Assembly: GCA_946894095.1 (NCBI GenBank)
Contig: OX335662.1
Coordinates: 14,092,001 to 14,156,000 of the forward strand
DNA from: Incurvaria masculella
Taxonomy: Eukaryota > Arthropoda > Insecta > Lepidoptera > Incurvariidae
Direction: 5' to 3'
DNA: 64,000 nucleotides
Each line of letters opens with the position of its first letter. Within the stretch, counting starts at the first letter, position 1. Positions 10,801 to 25,800 of the stretch are shown here, in pieces. The notes below the pieces were generated by a model. The model had not been told where the DNA came from and ran no database searches. It saw nothing but the letters and a program-made list of their open reading frames with translations. Position numbers and translations under genes: made by a program.

Positions 10801-13800
10801 CGAAGCGTTTTAGAAGGTCCCCTTGTTGGATTCCGTGTCAGCTACGATAGACGATGACTTTGACACCTTGAAGAAGCAAAACCACAGAATATATATTAAA
10901 AACTTGCATGTAGTTTGCCGTTTTTACGTAATTTCGAAGTTCCGTAAACGCCAATTTAGGTGGAAACTCGGACTGACCACTCTGAGCTATTTTTGAATGC
11001 CAATTTATGTGAGAACTCGGACTGACGATTTCTTTTTGTGAAGTGTCCAAGCAACTAGATGGATGCTGTATTCAGAATCGAATATACAGTGCGCACTGGC
11101 GGCCGCGGAGGCGGCGCGGCAGGCGGCGCGGTGGGCGGCTTGCATTTCCCGAAGTGACGCAGACGATGCTGTTACAGTATTTGGCAGCCTTTCTTGAATT
11201 TCATGTAGTGAGGAGGCGTAAACTCGAGCCGTGCGGTAACCTTAGATCAATAAATAATCCACATATAAATGTTTGCAAGACGGCGTGATATTGCTACTTC
11301 AGCAATATGCAAGTCGCACCACGCTGATCGAGTCGGCGTCGCGTCGTCGGTTTGGTACGGAATGAGTTGGCGTTCGCGGTCGGCACCGACCCCCTGTATT
11401 AGGTATTCTTTGCCGACACGGTCAGCGTTGGCGGCATGCAGCGCCCCAAGCATAGATACAAATGAAGGAGACATGGCATCGAGCGCTCCTACAATGGGAC
11501 CCGCTGTGTCCAATTTTCAAAAACTACCAATCCAACTGAATTGTACATGCGAACATAGTCGCAGACGTACTGGAGGGTTTGTGTGGGTGGGAACCGAATT
11601 GACGAACGCTAATTCAGAGCACATTCGCGCGCGGTGGCGATGTTTCGACTGTGGCATTCGACGCGGCGCCGGATTCCCATACAATAATATGGTAATTTTG
11701 ACCATATAGCGGAGATGCGTAACCGACCGCATGTCACTTCCCCTTCCTGTCTCTACAGTGGTCCCAAGAGGTGCGGATGTGAAGCGTCCTATAGACGTGA
11801 CGTCGCGTCGTTACGAGTATTTCCGGTTGGTGGGCAGCACAGAGTTATCCGGAGATGCTTCTCACCATCTCGCTCCGCGCCGCGCGCCGTACGCGACCTC
11901 CCGTCCCGCCGCGCCGCCGCCCCGCCGCCCCGCCGCGCCGTCGAGCCACTTATAGCTCACTCGCCGAGCAGCGAGCAGAGCAACAAAATAAGTGGCTCAT
12001 CCCTTATTCCAACTTCTAGCGTTTTCAAATATTGTTAGGAATATTATACGTTGTGACTATTAGACTATTAGACTCGCCCAAGTTCGAGACGGACTCGCAC
12101 ACGAAGGGTTCCGTACCATCGTACAAGATTTAACACTCAAAAATCACGTTTTTTGGATGGAATCCTCCTTTAATTTTTATATTTTTTTTAATTTACCTGT
12201 TTTATGTTATAGCGGCAAAATAAATACACACTCTGTGAAAATGTCGGCTGCCTACCTATTTCATGAGATACAGCCCTGTGACAGACGGACGGACGGACGG
12301 ACGGACAGCGGAGGCTTAGTAATAGGGTTCCGTTTTCACCTTTTTGGGTACTGAACCCTAAAAAGCGCGCAGAATGATTGCAATAATTGGGCAGCTGCAC
12401 GCAATGTTGGCCGCGTAGGTAATACGAAGATATGTAGGTAGGTTTAGGTACTATAGCGAGCTGGGTGCGCGACCGACACCAGAGATTTGTGGGCGTCGTC
12501 GCATGCTAAATGACTATCGCGCGAAATTGGGACAGAGCGCTAACATTCGTTCATTTGTTGGTGAATTGATGCGGTCAGCAACAAAACAATTCGAGGTTCA
12601 TTTACATTGGGCGAGCAACTTATGCGGAGATTCATAGACAGTACTGGCGTACTTATGCTGAGATTCATAGACATCACTTGTACTTGGCTAATGCCCGTTT
12701 CCACCACTTCCAGTAAAAAAATCCCATAGTTACCTTTCGGTTACACTATGTAAATATGCCATGTAACCGAAAGTTACTTATTTGAATTTAGGAGGAGGTG
12801 AAATCAGGGGTAAGCCAAAGTATTTATTCCAACTGTCAGTTTTGACATAAAATGTATGAAAGGAATGTCAAATGTGACAGTCGGAAGCCATACCGAGTTG
12901 GTAATGTCTATGAATCTCACAATTAGTCGGCAAACGGCAGCCAGCGCTAACTCCCTCCCTAATTTAATATTTATGTCGCACTCGAATACCTATGCATTAT
13001 TATAAAATTTTATTGATTTAACCATTCTTACCACTTTATGTGCAGTGCACGTATTTTTTACGTTTACTTTGTCCACGCAGAAGTTTGTCATTGTTCGGAC
13101 TTCAAATAAAAACCGGCCAAGTGCGAGTCGGACTCGCACATGAAGGGTTCCGTACCAGCGTACAAGATTTGACTCCAAAACATCACCAGGGTCTATTCAG
13201 AGTAGTCCGACTAACTTTAATCCGCCGGACTAAACCGGGTTTCTATGGTTAGTCCGATGCTAATCTCGCACTAAGTTTTGACAGGTGCTCTCTGAAAACG
13301 ACTGTACGTGTTCTATATGGGGCCCTTTAATTTTTATAATTTGTAATGATACCTATTTGTTGTTATTGCGGCGAAATAAATACACACTCTGTGAAAATTT
13401 CAGCTGCCTACCTATTACGGTCCATGAGATACAGCCCTGTGACGGACGGACGGACGGACGGACAGCAGAGGCTTAGTAATAGGTTTCCGTTGGCCCCCTT
13501 TGGGAACGGAACCCTAGACAGTGATGTGTTTAATAACAGGCTAATGTAGTTTTGACGTTGCGTCGGTGTCGGCTTCAGCGTTGATCCACTAATGGTGGCG
13601 GGCGACATGTCAGTTACTTACCCAATGTAAATGCGCTGCTATCTGCTCCCCCCACCCCCCAGCCGCCCTCGACACCACTCGGTCACGTGATCTCGAAACG
13701 GCTCATAAATACATAATACACCATTAGCAATATTGAGCTGTAGATGCTAACTATCTAGTATCGACCATGCCATAATAGACCGGGATAGATACGGTTTGAG

Positions 13801-16800
13801 AAGCACATGAAATCCGAAATGATTTTTTTTTTCTCTGAAATATATAATTTCATGTTCATATGCTTACATTAAGTTTGCAACATTTAGCGGGGCCCGGAAG
13901 ATAGAAAAATTTTTTTAAATGTATTAAAAAATATATGTCTCCTAAACAAATATTTAGAAACGATATTAAAAAAATAATATTTGTTAAGACTTTAAAGGCG
14001 TCATGAAACTGTGAATTTGCAACAATTTTGTAATTACGGAAATGTATTTAAAAAAATGTTTTTACTAAAAAAAATCTATGCCGCGAACCTAACTTGCTAT
14101 TGCTATATTTCTTTCTAGAATATGTAAAAGAAAATTAAATTCTTTAAAAACTATACAACGAACGATTTTATACGTATTTCGAATTTTTTGTTTAGCTTTT
14201 GTGTGAATGTAAAAATTATAAATGAAAAAAAAAATGTGCTTCTAATATTTGCAACATTTTAAAAATTTAACAGAATATAGAGTTTGCGGTCAGTTTCCAA
14301 TTTCAGAAAATAAAATAGAATTTTCATTATTTTCTTTGCAGATATTATGAAAATAGTACAAAAAAAATATATTTACACAGTTCCGTAAATAAGAAATTGT
14401 TGCAAATTCACAGTAATATTACACCTAAAATTAGCTAACATATAAAATTTTTAAATAACATTTCTAAATATTTGTTTAGGAAATATCATTTTTTAAACAT
14501 ATTTCATATTTTAATTCTATCTTCCGGATCCCCCAAAATGTTGCAAACTTAATGTACACACGTCCATATGTAATACTACGTTTATGAGAAAAAAAATTGC
14601 ATTTCGGATTTAATGTTTTTCTAAGTGCTGATTTAAGGCTAAAGTTCCTGGAGTATAATGGCCTGACTAAGCAGCGAACTTCACAAGAATAGTGAAGACA
14701 TAGACGCATAGACGCTAGAAAAAACACAAGTTCGTTTTTTTAGAGTTTCGAACCCAAAGGGTGCCAACGGAACCATATTAGGAAGCCTCTGCTGTTCGGC
14801 CGTTCATCCGTTTGTCCGTCTGTCACAGGGCTATATCTCATAACCATAATAGGTAGGCAGCTGAAATGTCAACAGAGTGTGTATTTATTTTTCCGCTGTA
14901 ACAAAAAGTTATAACATTAACAAAATAAAAAAAATAAAAAGGTCCCATTGAAATCATTGGTCCCCATAAAAAAAACCTGATTTTTTTTGGGTTAAATCAT
15001 GTACGATGGTACGGAACCCTACGTGTGCGAGTCCGCACTTCGCCGGTTTTTGCAATAATATCCTAACAAATAGATCGTAATAAACTCCTAAATCGCTCGA
15101 ATTGTTTTTCACACTTATACCCGAGATCGAATGTATCAAACGCGGAAACTACAAACAAAAACATGCTGATGTACGTATATTTGTAGAGCGATACCAATTC
15201 TGGTTTCATTAGGAATCGCCGAAATTTTCCCGGAAAAAGTTGAGGATACCGGACGCGACTCACACTCACCGCACAACCGTTATGATATTTCATCGCCCGG
15301 ATGCCTACAGCCGCCGCAGTTCGAAAATTACCCAGGGGCCAAAATAATATTCCGGGAGGTCACGACATTTTTGGTCACGATAAGGTAAATGGCTGAAGCT
15401 GGGTTCACAGGTTAGAGACAAACCCTCTGATACTAAATATGTCGGTCTGTCCGTGCCAAGTGGTTGCGTTATCTAGATTGACTATATAAAATAGATTCTG
15501 GTATGTACCTGCTGATTAATATACTGATTGTCTGGAAACATCGATACCTATTAATTATACAACAATAACTAGACGGTTTCATTACTAAATATCTATCTTA
15601 TCTACGTAACGCAACCACTTGGAACAGGCAGACCGACACATTTAGCTTCAGAGGGATGGTCTTTATGATGTGAACCCGGTTTCAGCCATTTACGTTATGG
15701 TTACCATTTTGGTCGCGACCTCCTAGTCTATAAGTAGGATATAGAATACATATGGAAATTTAGTCTCAGTACCTCACCTCCTCTGCATTTATGATTCCTT
15801 TCAACACTCTTCATCAGCTTCACCTACTCATATTTCCATTCCCCCGTAAAAACATATCTATTTCGGTTTCAAGTCATTCGGGAATGGGATTCTGATAATT
15901 TAACATTCCGCATTTATAGACACTATTCCGTATCGGCCCGCTTGTTTTTTGAGCCGAAGTTCAATCGGGCCTTGCCTTTTTTAGGCAAAGAGCGTTCGAC
16001 TTTTTTATTTTGCTATTTGAATCTTTTCCGGACGTGTTCTTCGAAACTGGCCAAACTCATCCTCCTAACTAAACTTAGGCGAGACCCTCACGACGAAGAA
16101 TTTATAATACGAATCCTGGCTAGGTGAGTAGTGGCCTATTCTGCGGCAAATAATGGAAGTTGAAAACTGTAGATATGCACTGTGATGTGCTGGAAGCAGG
16201 GTCGCGGACGAGCCGCAAGGGACGTCGACCCCGTCCCGGCTAGACGTGCGTCACGGGCCAACTGTTACTTGTTCCGGGGCGCCGCGGCACGGTGACGCGC
16301 GACCGCACTCCACATCTCTGTCGTCGCGTTTACGTCTCCGCGCAGCACCGCTTTCGATGCGAGGTGTGCCGTCTTCGTTGTTACAATCTTCCTCATTTTG
16401 TTCATAGTTTTCTTACGTTCTTGTATTGCCGGCTTCCTTTACGATTGTACGTCCGATACTGTCTATGTACTGATACATTATAGGTTAGGTTGGATTGTAG
16501 GTCTGATACTGTCTATATGTATGTATACTGGTTCGTTTTAGACAAGTCCCGTCCTCCCTCCTGAGCCCACCTGGGTCGGTAACATTCTATTGGATGAAAA
16601 GAGGTGGAAGTGGCAATGAAAAATCGTCTGTGTTTTCTATACAGTTCCATGCAGCCATGCTCATAAAAGCGAAGGTCCTGGCATGGCACCTGAATCCTTA
16701 ATTCCTTCGATACTTGAGAGTAACAACCAAAGCTGAAAAAACCGGCCAAGTGCGAGTCGGACTCACACACAAAGGGTTCCGCACCATCGTACAAGATTGA

Positions 16801-19800
16801 ACACAAAAAAATCACGATTTTTGTATGGGACCCCCTTTAATTTTTATTGTTTTTTATTTTACCTATTTGTTGTTATAGCGGCAAAATAAATACACACTCT
16901 GTGAAAATTTCAGCTGCCTACCTATTACGGTTCATGAGATACAGCCCTGTGACAGACGTACGGACGGACGGACGGACAGCGGAGGCTTAGTAATAAAAAC
17001 CTATAAAAACCACTGAATCTCAACTGCTCAACGAATTCATTTGCGAGATGCAAGGCTGCTGGCGAGTTTACGAGCACTGTATAGGCGTGTGTGTGTGTGT
17101 GTGTGTGTGGACTGCTTCACGTTGACTAAGCGTTCATGCAATGATCATATTTTCCAGAAGTAAGTACCTATGCCGATAATGTGCTGCAGACATTGGTTGC
17201 AGGTGAGTCAGCGTCGACATTAACCTCACCTGGTTATTGTGGAATAAGATTCGCTCTCCGCAAACCACGTAACAATTGAGGCCAATTTCAAAGAGGTGTT
17301 TAAAAAGAGTCCAAAATTGTCTTGTTCTTTATGCCTACCGAACGTGCATAGAACACTTTCACATTTTATGTTTTGGTGCGCATAAAATCAGCCCAAAACA
17401 CCCCATGCGAACTGGGTGCCACGCCAAGATCTTTCCATATATTGCACGGCTACCTATATTTAACTAGATGGAAAATACGTACCGTCTTCATTGCAGCTTT
17501 TGACCACACCGACAATGCGATGGTGCTAACTCGACGGTAATGAAGTGGATGTAGCGACCTAGCGCCCTCTACTGCTAGTTTCACATGCCACAAATGCAAC
17601 AAACAGATGCATAGAAGCTATAGTTAACATGGCGGGCGCTAGATGGCGCTACCAGCTAGACATGAAGTCTATATCGCAATAACGAAGTTTATCAGCGAGT
17701 TAACACATATACAACATTCAAAATCACGACTAGGGGAGAGCAACTGCGCAGCCGTGGGGCTCGAGGCCTGACCCACCTTTTCATCTCTCCACATGGACCT
17801 CCAGGTTTACGTGGAATCCGAACCGCGAACGACTAATCCCTTGGTCGCCTCTTACGACATGCATGGGAAGGCATGCAGTACGATACGAAGAGATACAGCA
17901 ATTATACGTATAAGCAGAAGTAGAGATAAAGTAGTGTATGTAGCAGGCAACTTAGCTACAATCAATGTAGCAGATAGTTCTGCAGTAAAGAGTGAAGAGG
18001 GGAGAAAAATGTAGGAGAGGAGGAAGACGTACGTGCAGACAGATCTACGCTAGCAAACTACTTCTAATTTGTATTAATGGTTTATGCAATCTTAATATAA
18101 AAGCCTGTAAGATTGTAACTTTTGCGGATGATACAGTGCTAATTTTCAGTGGCCCTTCGTGGTCGGAAACATACCAGCTAGCTGAAGAAGGACTTCAAGA
18201 GATCAAAAAATGGCTTAACATCAACATGCTCACCTTGAACGTTAAGAAAACCAACCATATGTTCTTCAGTATCAACCAAGCAGGTAAACCTTCTGTGCCA
18301 CAAGCACTAAAAATGCATACATGTAAAATCCGTAACAACTGTAACTGTCAAAATATAGAATTAGTTGGCGTGATAAAGTACCTGGATGATATACTCTCAT
18401 GGGAAGATCACCTGTAGATAGTTTGACTCGCAGAATGCGCAAGCTTATTTACGTTTTTAAGAGCATGCGAAATATTGCTGACAAAATTCTGCTGCGTACA
18501 ATCTTTCTTGCTCTAGTCAATCCTTAATTTCTTACTGCGCAACTCTATGGGGTGGGGCTGCTAAATGTTTTCTAATGCCCGGTGAAAGGGCAGATAGGGC
18601 ATGCTTAAACGTTTTATTCAAAAAACCGCCACAATTCTCTACCCATTCCCTATACCAAGAGTGTAAGATATTGACGGTACGACAAATTGCTATCAGTCGA
18701 CTTATTCAATGGATTCACATGCAACCAGTCACTGCAAAAAGAAGTCACTCAAGCAGATTTCAACATAAATTACAAATTCCTAAAACGAGAACTTCATTTG
18801 CTCAGCGTTTTCGAAACTTCACCGCACCCTTTCTCTATAACTTGGCTGATAAAAAAATACTAATTCATAAAAAACATCGAAATTCCTTAAGATAACGTAC
18901 ATTTCAATGGCTTAACGCAATGGACTATTCAAAGACGGAAGAACTTTTTATACTCACAGTGTAGTAACTAAATAAATACTCTATACCTTCTTTATGCTGT
19001 TTGCCTATCCCCATTAATTACCTACATGAACGACCATTAATTACCTAACGATCGTTAAAATTTTAACCCATATTCGTGACAGTTCTCATATCGCTTGGCT
19101 CTATGGCTACGCTTGCCGTCTGCGTCACAGTCTTCGAACTAGTGCAGAAGGCAAGATTCAAAACTGTTGTGAACAAATAAGCAAAGCTGTTTTAATTTTA
19201 TAATACTTGTAATTGTAATAAGTTATATGTATATCAGTAAGGTTAAGTATTACCTAATTACAAATATTTAGAGTATTATATCATATGTGTAATAAATAGA
19301 TTATAAGACATTCATGTATTGGCTTCCTGAAATCAAAAACTTTGAAACTTTTTTTTTTAAACTTGTGGATGTGGATATTGCGCCAACAACATCGCCGGCG
19401 CAATATCCACCACGCATCTCAGTGGAACCGCAGAGGAGTTCTTCTGTGAGTGGAGTGAAGTGCCAGGAGTTTGATATACCTTGAACATCTATTAAGTAAC
19501 ACACACATTGGCATGTATGTATGTACTTGGAGTGCGATATAGGAATCGCTATCAATATTAAGCGAATGGTTTCATCTGATTGACAGTGTGTAGGATAGTA
19601 AGTAGGTATATGTGTTAGTTTTGAGCCGAGCAAGGTCGATGCTATTACCAGTTTGAAACCGCTGGAAGCGACGAATTAAGATGTGGTTCCATTAGCACAG
19701 CACTCGCGCTGGTAACGTTGCCTATTTTAAGATTGCTTTAAGATATCTATTGGTAGATAGATTTAGTTGTAGTCAGCCTGTAAAAATGGTCACCCTAGGT

Positions 19801-22800
19801 CGCTTTGGGTCGCGGCGGCGCCTGTGTTGGAACATCGAGGTTAGTCATATCTGAACCGGTCGGATTCTGGGGGCGACCGCGCGATATTTGAGGCTGGGCT
19901 GGCTTGAGTATTCCCCATTTCTTGAGTCTTCGAAAGTTTACGAAGTGACTTAGAACACCTGAGCCTCTACCTATTACGAGTTACAAATCAATTATCGCAA
20001 AATCGCTAAGATCATCGATGCCGCACGTTTACTTCATTGAATAGAGAATTCATTGAATAGAACATTTTTTCTGTAGGTTTGGGTTCAGTTGTTATGTCTT
20101 GTTCATTGTTGTTTTTATGTTATGTGTGGCGCTTATTAAACGATTTGAATTCGACTTTGTTCTTCTGTTGGTGCACCCCACGTGCCACGTGTAAACTCTG
20201 GCGTCGGTAGGGATACGGGAGAAGTAACCCGAGCAGAGATATAGCTCTTATCAGCTCGGCGGGCGATACAAGGAGCGAGGCGAGCGAGGTGAGTTGTCCC
20301 TCCGCCGCGCCGCTGCGCCACCGAACTAGGTTGTTGCGTTGGCTTTAAGCGTTATTTATAGCCTCGCTAAATTAAATATGGCGGCCTGCGGTGGTCGTGC
20401 ACCGCGGGTGGTCGAACCGATCGCGCGGGAACACTGTCGACCTGACGCGCATCGCTACCCATCGCCTTTCAAACTTCCACAGGCGCTGCGAACACCACAC
20501 CGGCCGGCCATTGTACTTTGGCAGAAATAAATACCATTACGTTATCTTTCCCCCTGTAACACTGCTGGACACTGCTGGTTCCTTGTCATTCTTTTATCAT
20601 TGCCGTTAGTTTGAGCAGGGATCCATCATTACTAGTTTCGAAACTGTTGAAATTTAAAGGAAATGGAAGCAAAACGAGAACCGGTAACTAGGTAGGTACG
20701 ATGATTCCGTATCCGAAGTAGAATTAACATTGAAGTAATTATCGTAATGTCCAATCGTAATTGTATAGTCGTTTTTTTTATTTCTCATTCGCCTACATTA
20801 CGTTATAAACGGTCAAAAGTTTGCTTTGACAGGGTTTCAACGCTTGGTGCACATCGATCCTCAGTGCGATGTTGTGTGGCGTGGCCTAGTGTGGACACTG
20901 CACAGAATTATTTGTGGAGTAGGTAATTCACTAACAAAAGTTAGCGTCGCCGAAAATCACTTACTGTGATACTCACTCATTCGCTCTATGGGTTCCAAAT
21001 GATCTCCACATTATCTTCTCATTTCTCGTCTCCATTAAACGCAGTGAGCTAAACATTGCGGGCAATCTGACCCTGGTCGTCTCCCTCCCCGCAACTCGCG
21101 TCGCGTCGCCTGCACGACTCCGTCACCGTGGTGTTAGCTGGCCCTCGACCTCGCCCATGTTATTGTCTGTGATGCTCGGATCCCACCATTATTCGAATGC
21201 ACCGCTCGAGGCACCGCTACACCCGTGACGCCACGCTCTGCTACCACGCCGCCCCCCTCGCCCCCACACCCACCCCCACCACACCAGTCCTGTGCTTGCT
21301 ACTATCATTCATGCGAGTAGCTGCCATTCCCTGCTATCTATTGAAGTTGGACAATGCAATGTGAACTCACCCTTGAAAGTGAATTGGATGACTCGGGAGG
21401 GACCCTGGTGCAGGCGACGGGAGGGAGTGTGTCCGGTGATGTGAGCACTCTCCCCGACCGGCACGGACGAATGCAATCTAGCTCGTTGTGCCCTTCCGCT
21501 CCGCTGCAAAGGTTGCACGCGTGCATACATTCGTTGCGGTCGCATGCGCCCGCTTGTATCGTTGACTGGTGAGGTCACCGCGGCTTCAACATTATGCTTT
21601 CTTAAATTAAAATAAAAGTCACTGTGTGGTTCTAGCGATTTGAAAAGTTGAAACGTCGGGTAGGTATGCTCCATCTCTCTCTAACTCGCGATAGCAGTGC
21701 TTTAGGTTGACTTCTCACTCGCACACTGCACGAGCGCAGCACTCTCTGTTGCCGCCATAGAAGGGCTGCGTTTTGCAGTCAAGCAGTCAATCTGCAGTTG
21801 TGAAACAAAATGATGGTACGCGGACCGCACGAACCTGGTTGCTTGCGGTAGTACCCAGAACATGCAGCCGACTTGCGGTCGAGTTTCGCATTGACCGTCC
21901 GCAAATTGCCGGCTAGGTTGCCACAGATGAACCGCATTTTGCAGTTGGCTTCCTCTCCGCGTCCCGCGCAACCTCCATATTGCCCCACCTGTTGTAGTAT
22001 TTCATCCCGTACATTAATGAGTTCATTCGTCGAATGACGACATTGACATACGGAAGTATACTTATTTGAAACAAAACCTACGCAGTACCACAGAGTTTTC
22101 TATGCGGCCGTTTTCGCAACCATGGCAAAAAACAAACATTACTTTCTCACGCGTTGGAACTGAATGAGCAACCGCGTGGCAGCTTGAATCGGTCGAGGTC
22201 CAGTCGACTGGAACTGCACGCGCTGCCTGCACACTGTAGAGGAGGAGAGAAGAAACGTTCGGTTATAGCAGCCGTCGCGACTGCTACTGTCCAAATCACT
22301 GCAATCTATTTTATCATCTAACCAAACTAGAATAGTCTTCAGAACCTCTAGTCCCAGGTGTCACCTAGATTGGCGCTTACTGCCGTTTTTTAATGGATGG
22401 AAAAATTGATTTGCGAGTCCGAGTTTGATTTGACAGCTTACACACCGTCGTCGTTAATACGTTGACGTTGCCGTTTACGCCGACTTCGCGTTTGCATACA
22501 AATCGGAAGTCCGAGTTTGATTGACAGCTTGAAGAAGTAAAACCACAGAATATCTAGTAAAACCTTGTATGGAGTTTGACGTTTTTACCTAACTTCGAAG
22601 TTCCGTAACCGCTTATTTAGGTGAGAACTCAGACTGACCACTCAGATGCCACTTTCGATTGGCGGTGGGTGGAGGTGTCAGCGTTGTATACTTGTATACT
22701 GCACGTTAGTGACGCGCGTGCGTCGCGCCAAGGGAGAGCCATTTCCGACCATCCTTTCATTGTTCCCGTATCCGTTGTCGGTGTGGCTATAGCGCTGGTT

Positions 22801-25800
22801 TGCTGATTATCACTTTTTGTATGTAACCGGACATGGATGGCTAATATCACACCCACGCTTATAGCCCAACACACTGCCGTACTTGCTTACAAGTAGGCAC
22901 GTACGTTTGCCGATAGCTGCCTCGTGATCACACCGCACTCCCCAGTTGTCGATAGGAACAATGTCTACGTGCGTGACTATGTATGTATCTGGATGATTGT
23001 GGTCCAGCGCGCGCAAGTGTCACGAGACGCAACAGGTCGCTAAACGGAACGAATGGCTGTACGCGAGTAGTGTCTCGCGGGAGGGGTGGCGGGCGCGGTG
23101 CGTGCAGTAATAAATAGGTGCGGTCCAGTTCATCGCTCTAGATCTAGATCGTCGGCGGGCGCCGGGCGCGGCGGCGGCGGCGGCTCGCGGGGCGGCGAGA
23201 CGGCGTGAGGTCACAGCTCCGGCCCAGTGAGCTCGACCGCTCCGGACCGGATACTCGACCTAACAATCGGTGTGACTGCCTTAGTGCTTATTATCGATGG
23301 TGCTTATTATGTTTCATTAAGGTGGCCCAACCCGGCGGCCTCAACTCATTTGCGGGCACGGTACAAAACCGTGCTGTTGCGCTCTGGGACCTTCTCTGTT
23401 TCTAAGAATAAGACAGGCTCCGTTATGAGGAAGATGCAACCTGTCCACAAAAAAGACAATGTGCATAGTGTATGATTTGGTAAGATTTACGAAAATTTTA
23501 ATTTCAAAACGACTTATAGCTAAAAGTAAACCACGACCGCTGTAGTCAAAAATCTAACAAAAACCAAATAGATTATAAATCTTGATTAAACAAGCTATGT
23601 CTGATGACTAATCTTTTTAAGATGTTCTTACTTTATCATTGCGTAATCCACCTCCAAAGTAATTGTATAAAACGCGCGAAAAATCCGAACTTTCGGACGT
23701 AACTTGGAAACATTTTACAATGCCAATGGTCATCAGACATCTAGTTCAATCAAATAAAGCTATATTGAGCAAAATTTTGGATCTCTGACAAGAAATATAG
23801 GCGTGATCTTCTTTCCCCTTTTGTATGGGGAAATGAGCGGGTTGGGCCACCTTAATGTGGAGGGATGAAAAGGTGGGTCAGCACTTGAGACCCACGGCTG
23901 CGCAGTTGCTCTCTAGCTGTATATGTGTTACTTCGTTGGGAAACTTCGTTAGTGCAATATAGATTTTTGCGATTTTGACATGTTGGACATTCCAGTGGGT
24001 AGTGCCATCTAGCGCCATGCTAACTGGCTTCTACTAATCTGTTGCGTTTGTTGGCATGTGGTTAATAGCAGCTCTTTGTAGAGGTCGCTAGGTCGCGAAA
24101 TAACGTTCATTTAATCAAACCCGAGAAGGTTACCTCTTGAAACGTTCTTGATGCATATGCTTTCTCTTTTGACCTTTCTCTACACTCCAAAGACGCAAAG
24201 GCTTTAATACCCTCGGGCGCTAACACTTTATCCCAAAACAAACCCTACGAGGCCGCTCCGATCCAAAAGGATGGGAGCATGACGGAAGCCTTCGCAAGAA
24301 TCTCGCATTGGAGAGTAGAGCCGCCGCCGTCATTGCAGTTTGCTACCCACATATCGCTCCCGGATTCATGATCTTGGTAGGTACTCATGACGTCAAAATG
24401 TGACAACTTTTAGGGGTAGGGAACCGTTAGGGCCTGGAAGACGGTTTCGCTAGTTTAATTGCAGTCGCCGTGCAAAATGTTTCCTTGGCTAATTTTGTTT
24501 TATGCAACCTGTCATGGATGGCTAATACCACGCAACTATACTTATAATATTAGCCCAATACACTAAATTCCCGAAGGAATTAGGTGCCATGCCAGGACCT
24601 TCCCTTTAAAAGCACGGCTACATTGAACTGGATGGAAAACACGGACAATGTTTCATTGCCCCTTCGACCATCTTTTCATCCAATGCGATGGTAGCAACCC
24701 GGGTGGGCTTAAACGCTATCACCTAGTACTACAGTTTTACATGGATTCCGAACCATGGAGCAGCTCGTATTCGTGACGAAATTCACTTTTACATAAATCA
24801 GAAAGAAAAATAAAGTGGTGCATAAACGGGGCGAGCATTTGAACCCAAACGTCTGGTATGCAAGGCAAGTCCCCGCGCCACTACGGTGGCCAATGCATTT
24901 GTGAGTCCGAGTTTACGCATCGTCGGCGTAAATACGTTGACGTTGCCGTTTACGCCGACTCCGCGTTTTCATACAAATCGGTAGTCCGAGTTTGATTTTG
25001 ATAGGTAAGTTTGATAGGTTAGTTGTAATACTGTGTGTTGGTGGTGGTGGCGGTGGTGGCGGCACGTGGCAGCACAGCCGCAAGGTCGCCAGCTCGGAGC
25101 CCGCAGCGGCTTTCTCTTCCGCCATCGCGAACTCGACGCAACTCAACGCATTATTGCTGAACGTTACCTAGTACCTACCTACCTACCTACCTACCTACCA
25201 GCTGTGTTGCGTACCTCCGCCGCCGCCTCCCCCGCAGCCAGCTCCGGATATGGGCATTGTCGACGTGACGTCATCGCCACAGCTGCACTGCACCGTCATG
25301 CACCCTGACTCGTAATAGCGTTCATGAATTTATTCTCGGTGCCCTCAGAGCTTTTGTTTGTGCAAATTACTTAAATATATGCTTTAGTCCGAAGTTGCGA
25401 CGACTTTATGTAGTGGGAATTAAACCGAACCTACCTACTTGCTTTGGTGCCTGTATGGTCAGTCCGTGGCGTTTACGGAACTGCGAAGTTACGTAAAAAG
25501 TCAAACCCATACAAGTTTTTTCTACTTATTCTGTGGTTTTACTTCATCAAATGTTAGTTCGCACTGCGCGCGCTATTCAATTCTCCATACATTTTAAAAC
25601 GCTAGTCGATCGGTTTGGCGTAAACGCCGATTCAGGTGAGAACTCCGACTTGAGTCTCTGGCCTGAAGTCTGAGTCCGCTAATAGATAACTCTACTTTCG
25701 AGCGTTAGCGTTATGATAACCCCGGGATCACAAAAATGTACTAAATTGTTTGTTATTTCATAACGCAAACGCCCGAAAGTGGAGTTATCTATTAGTGGAC

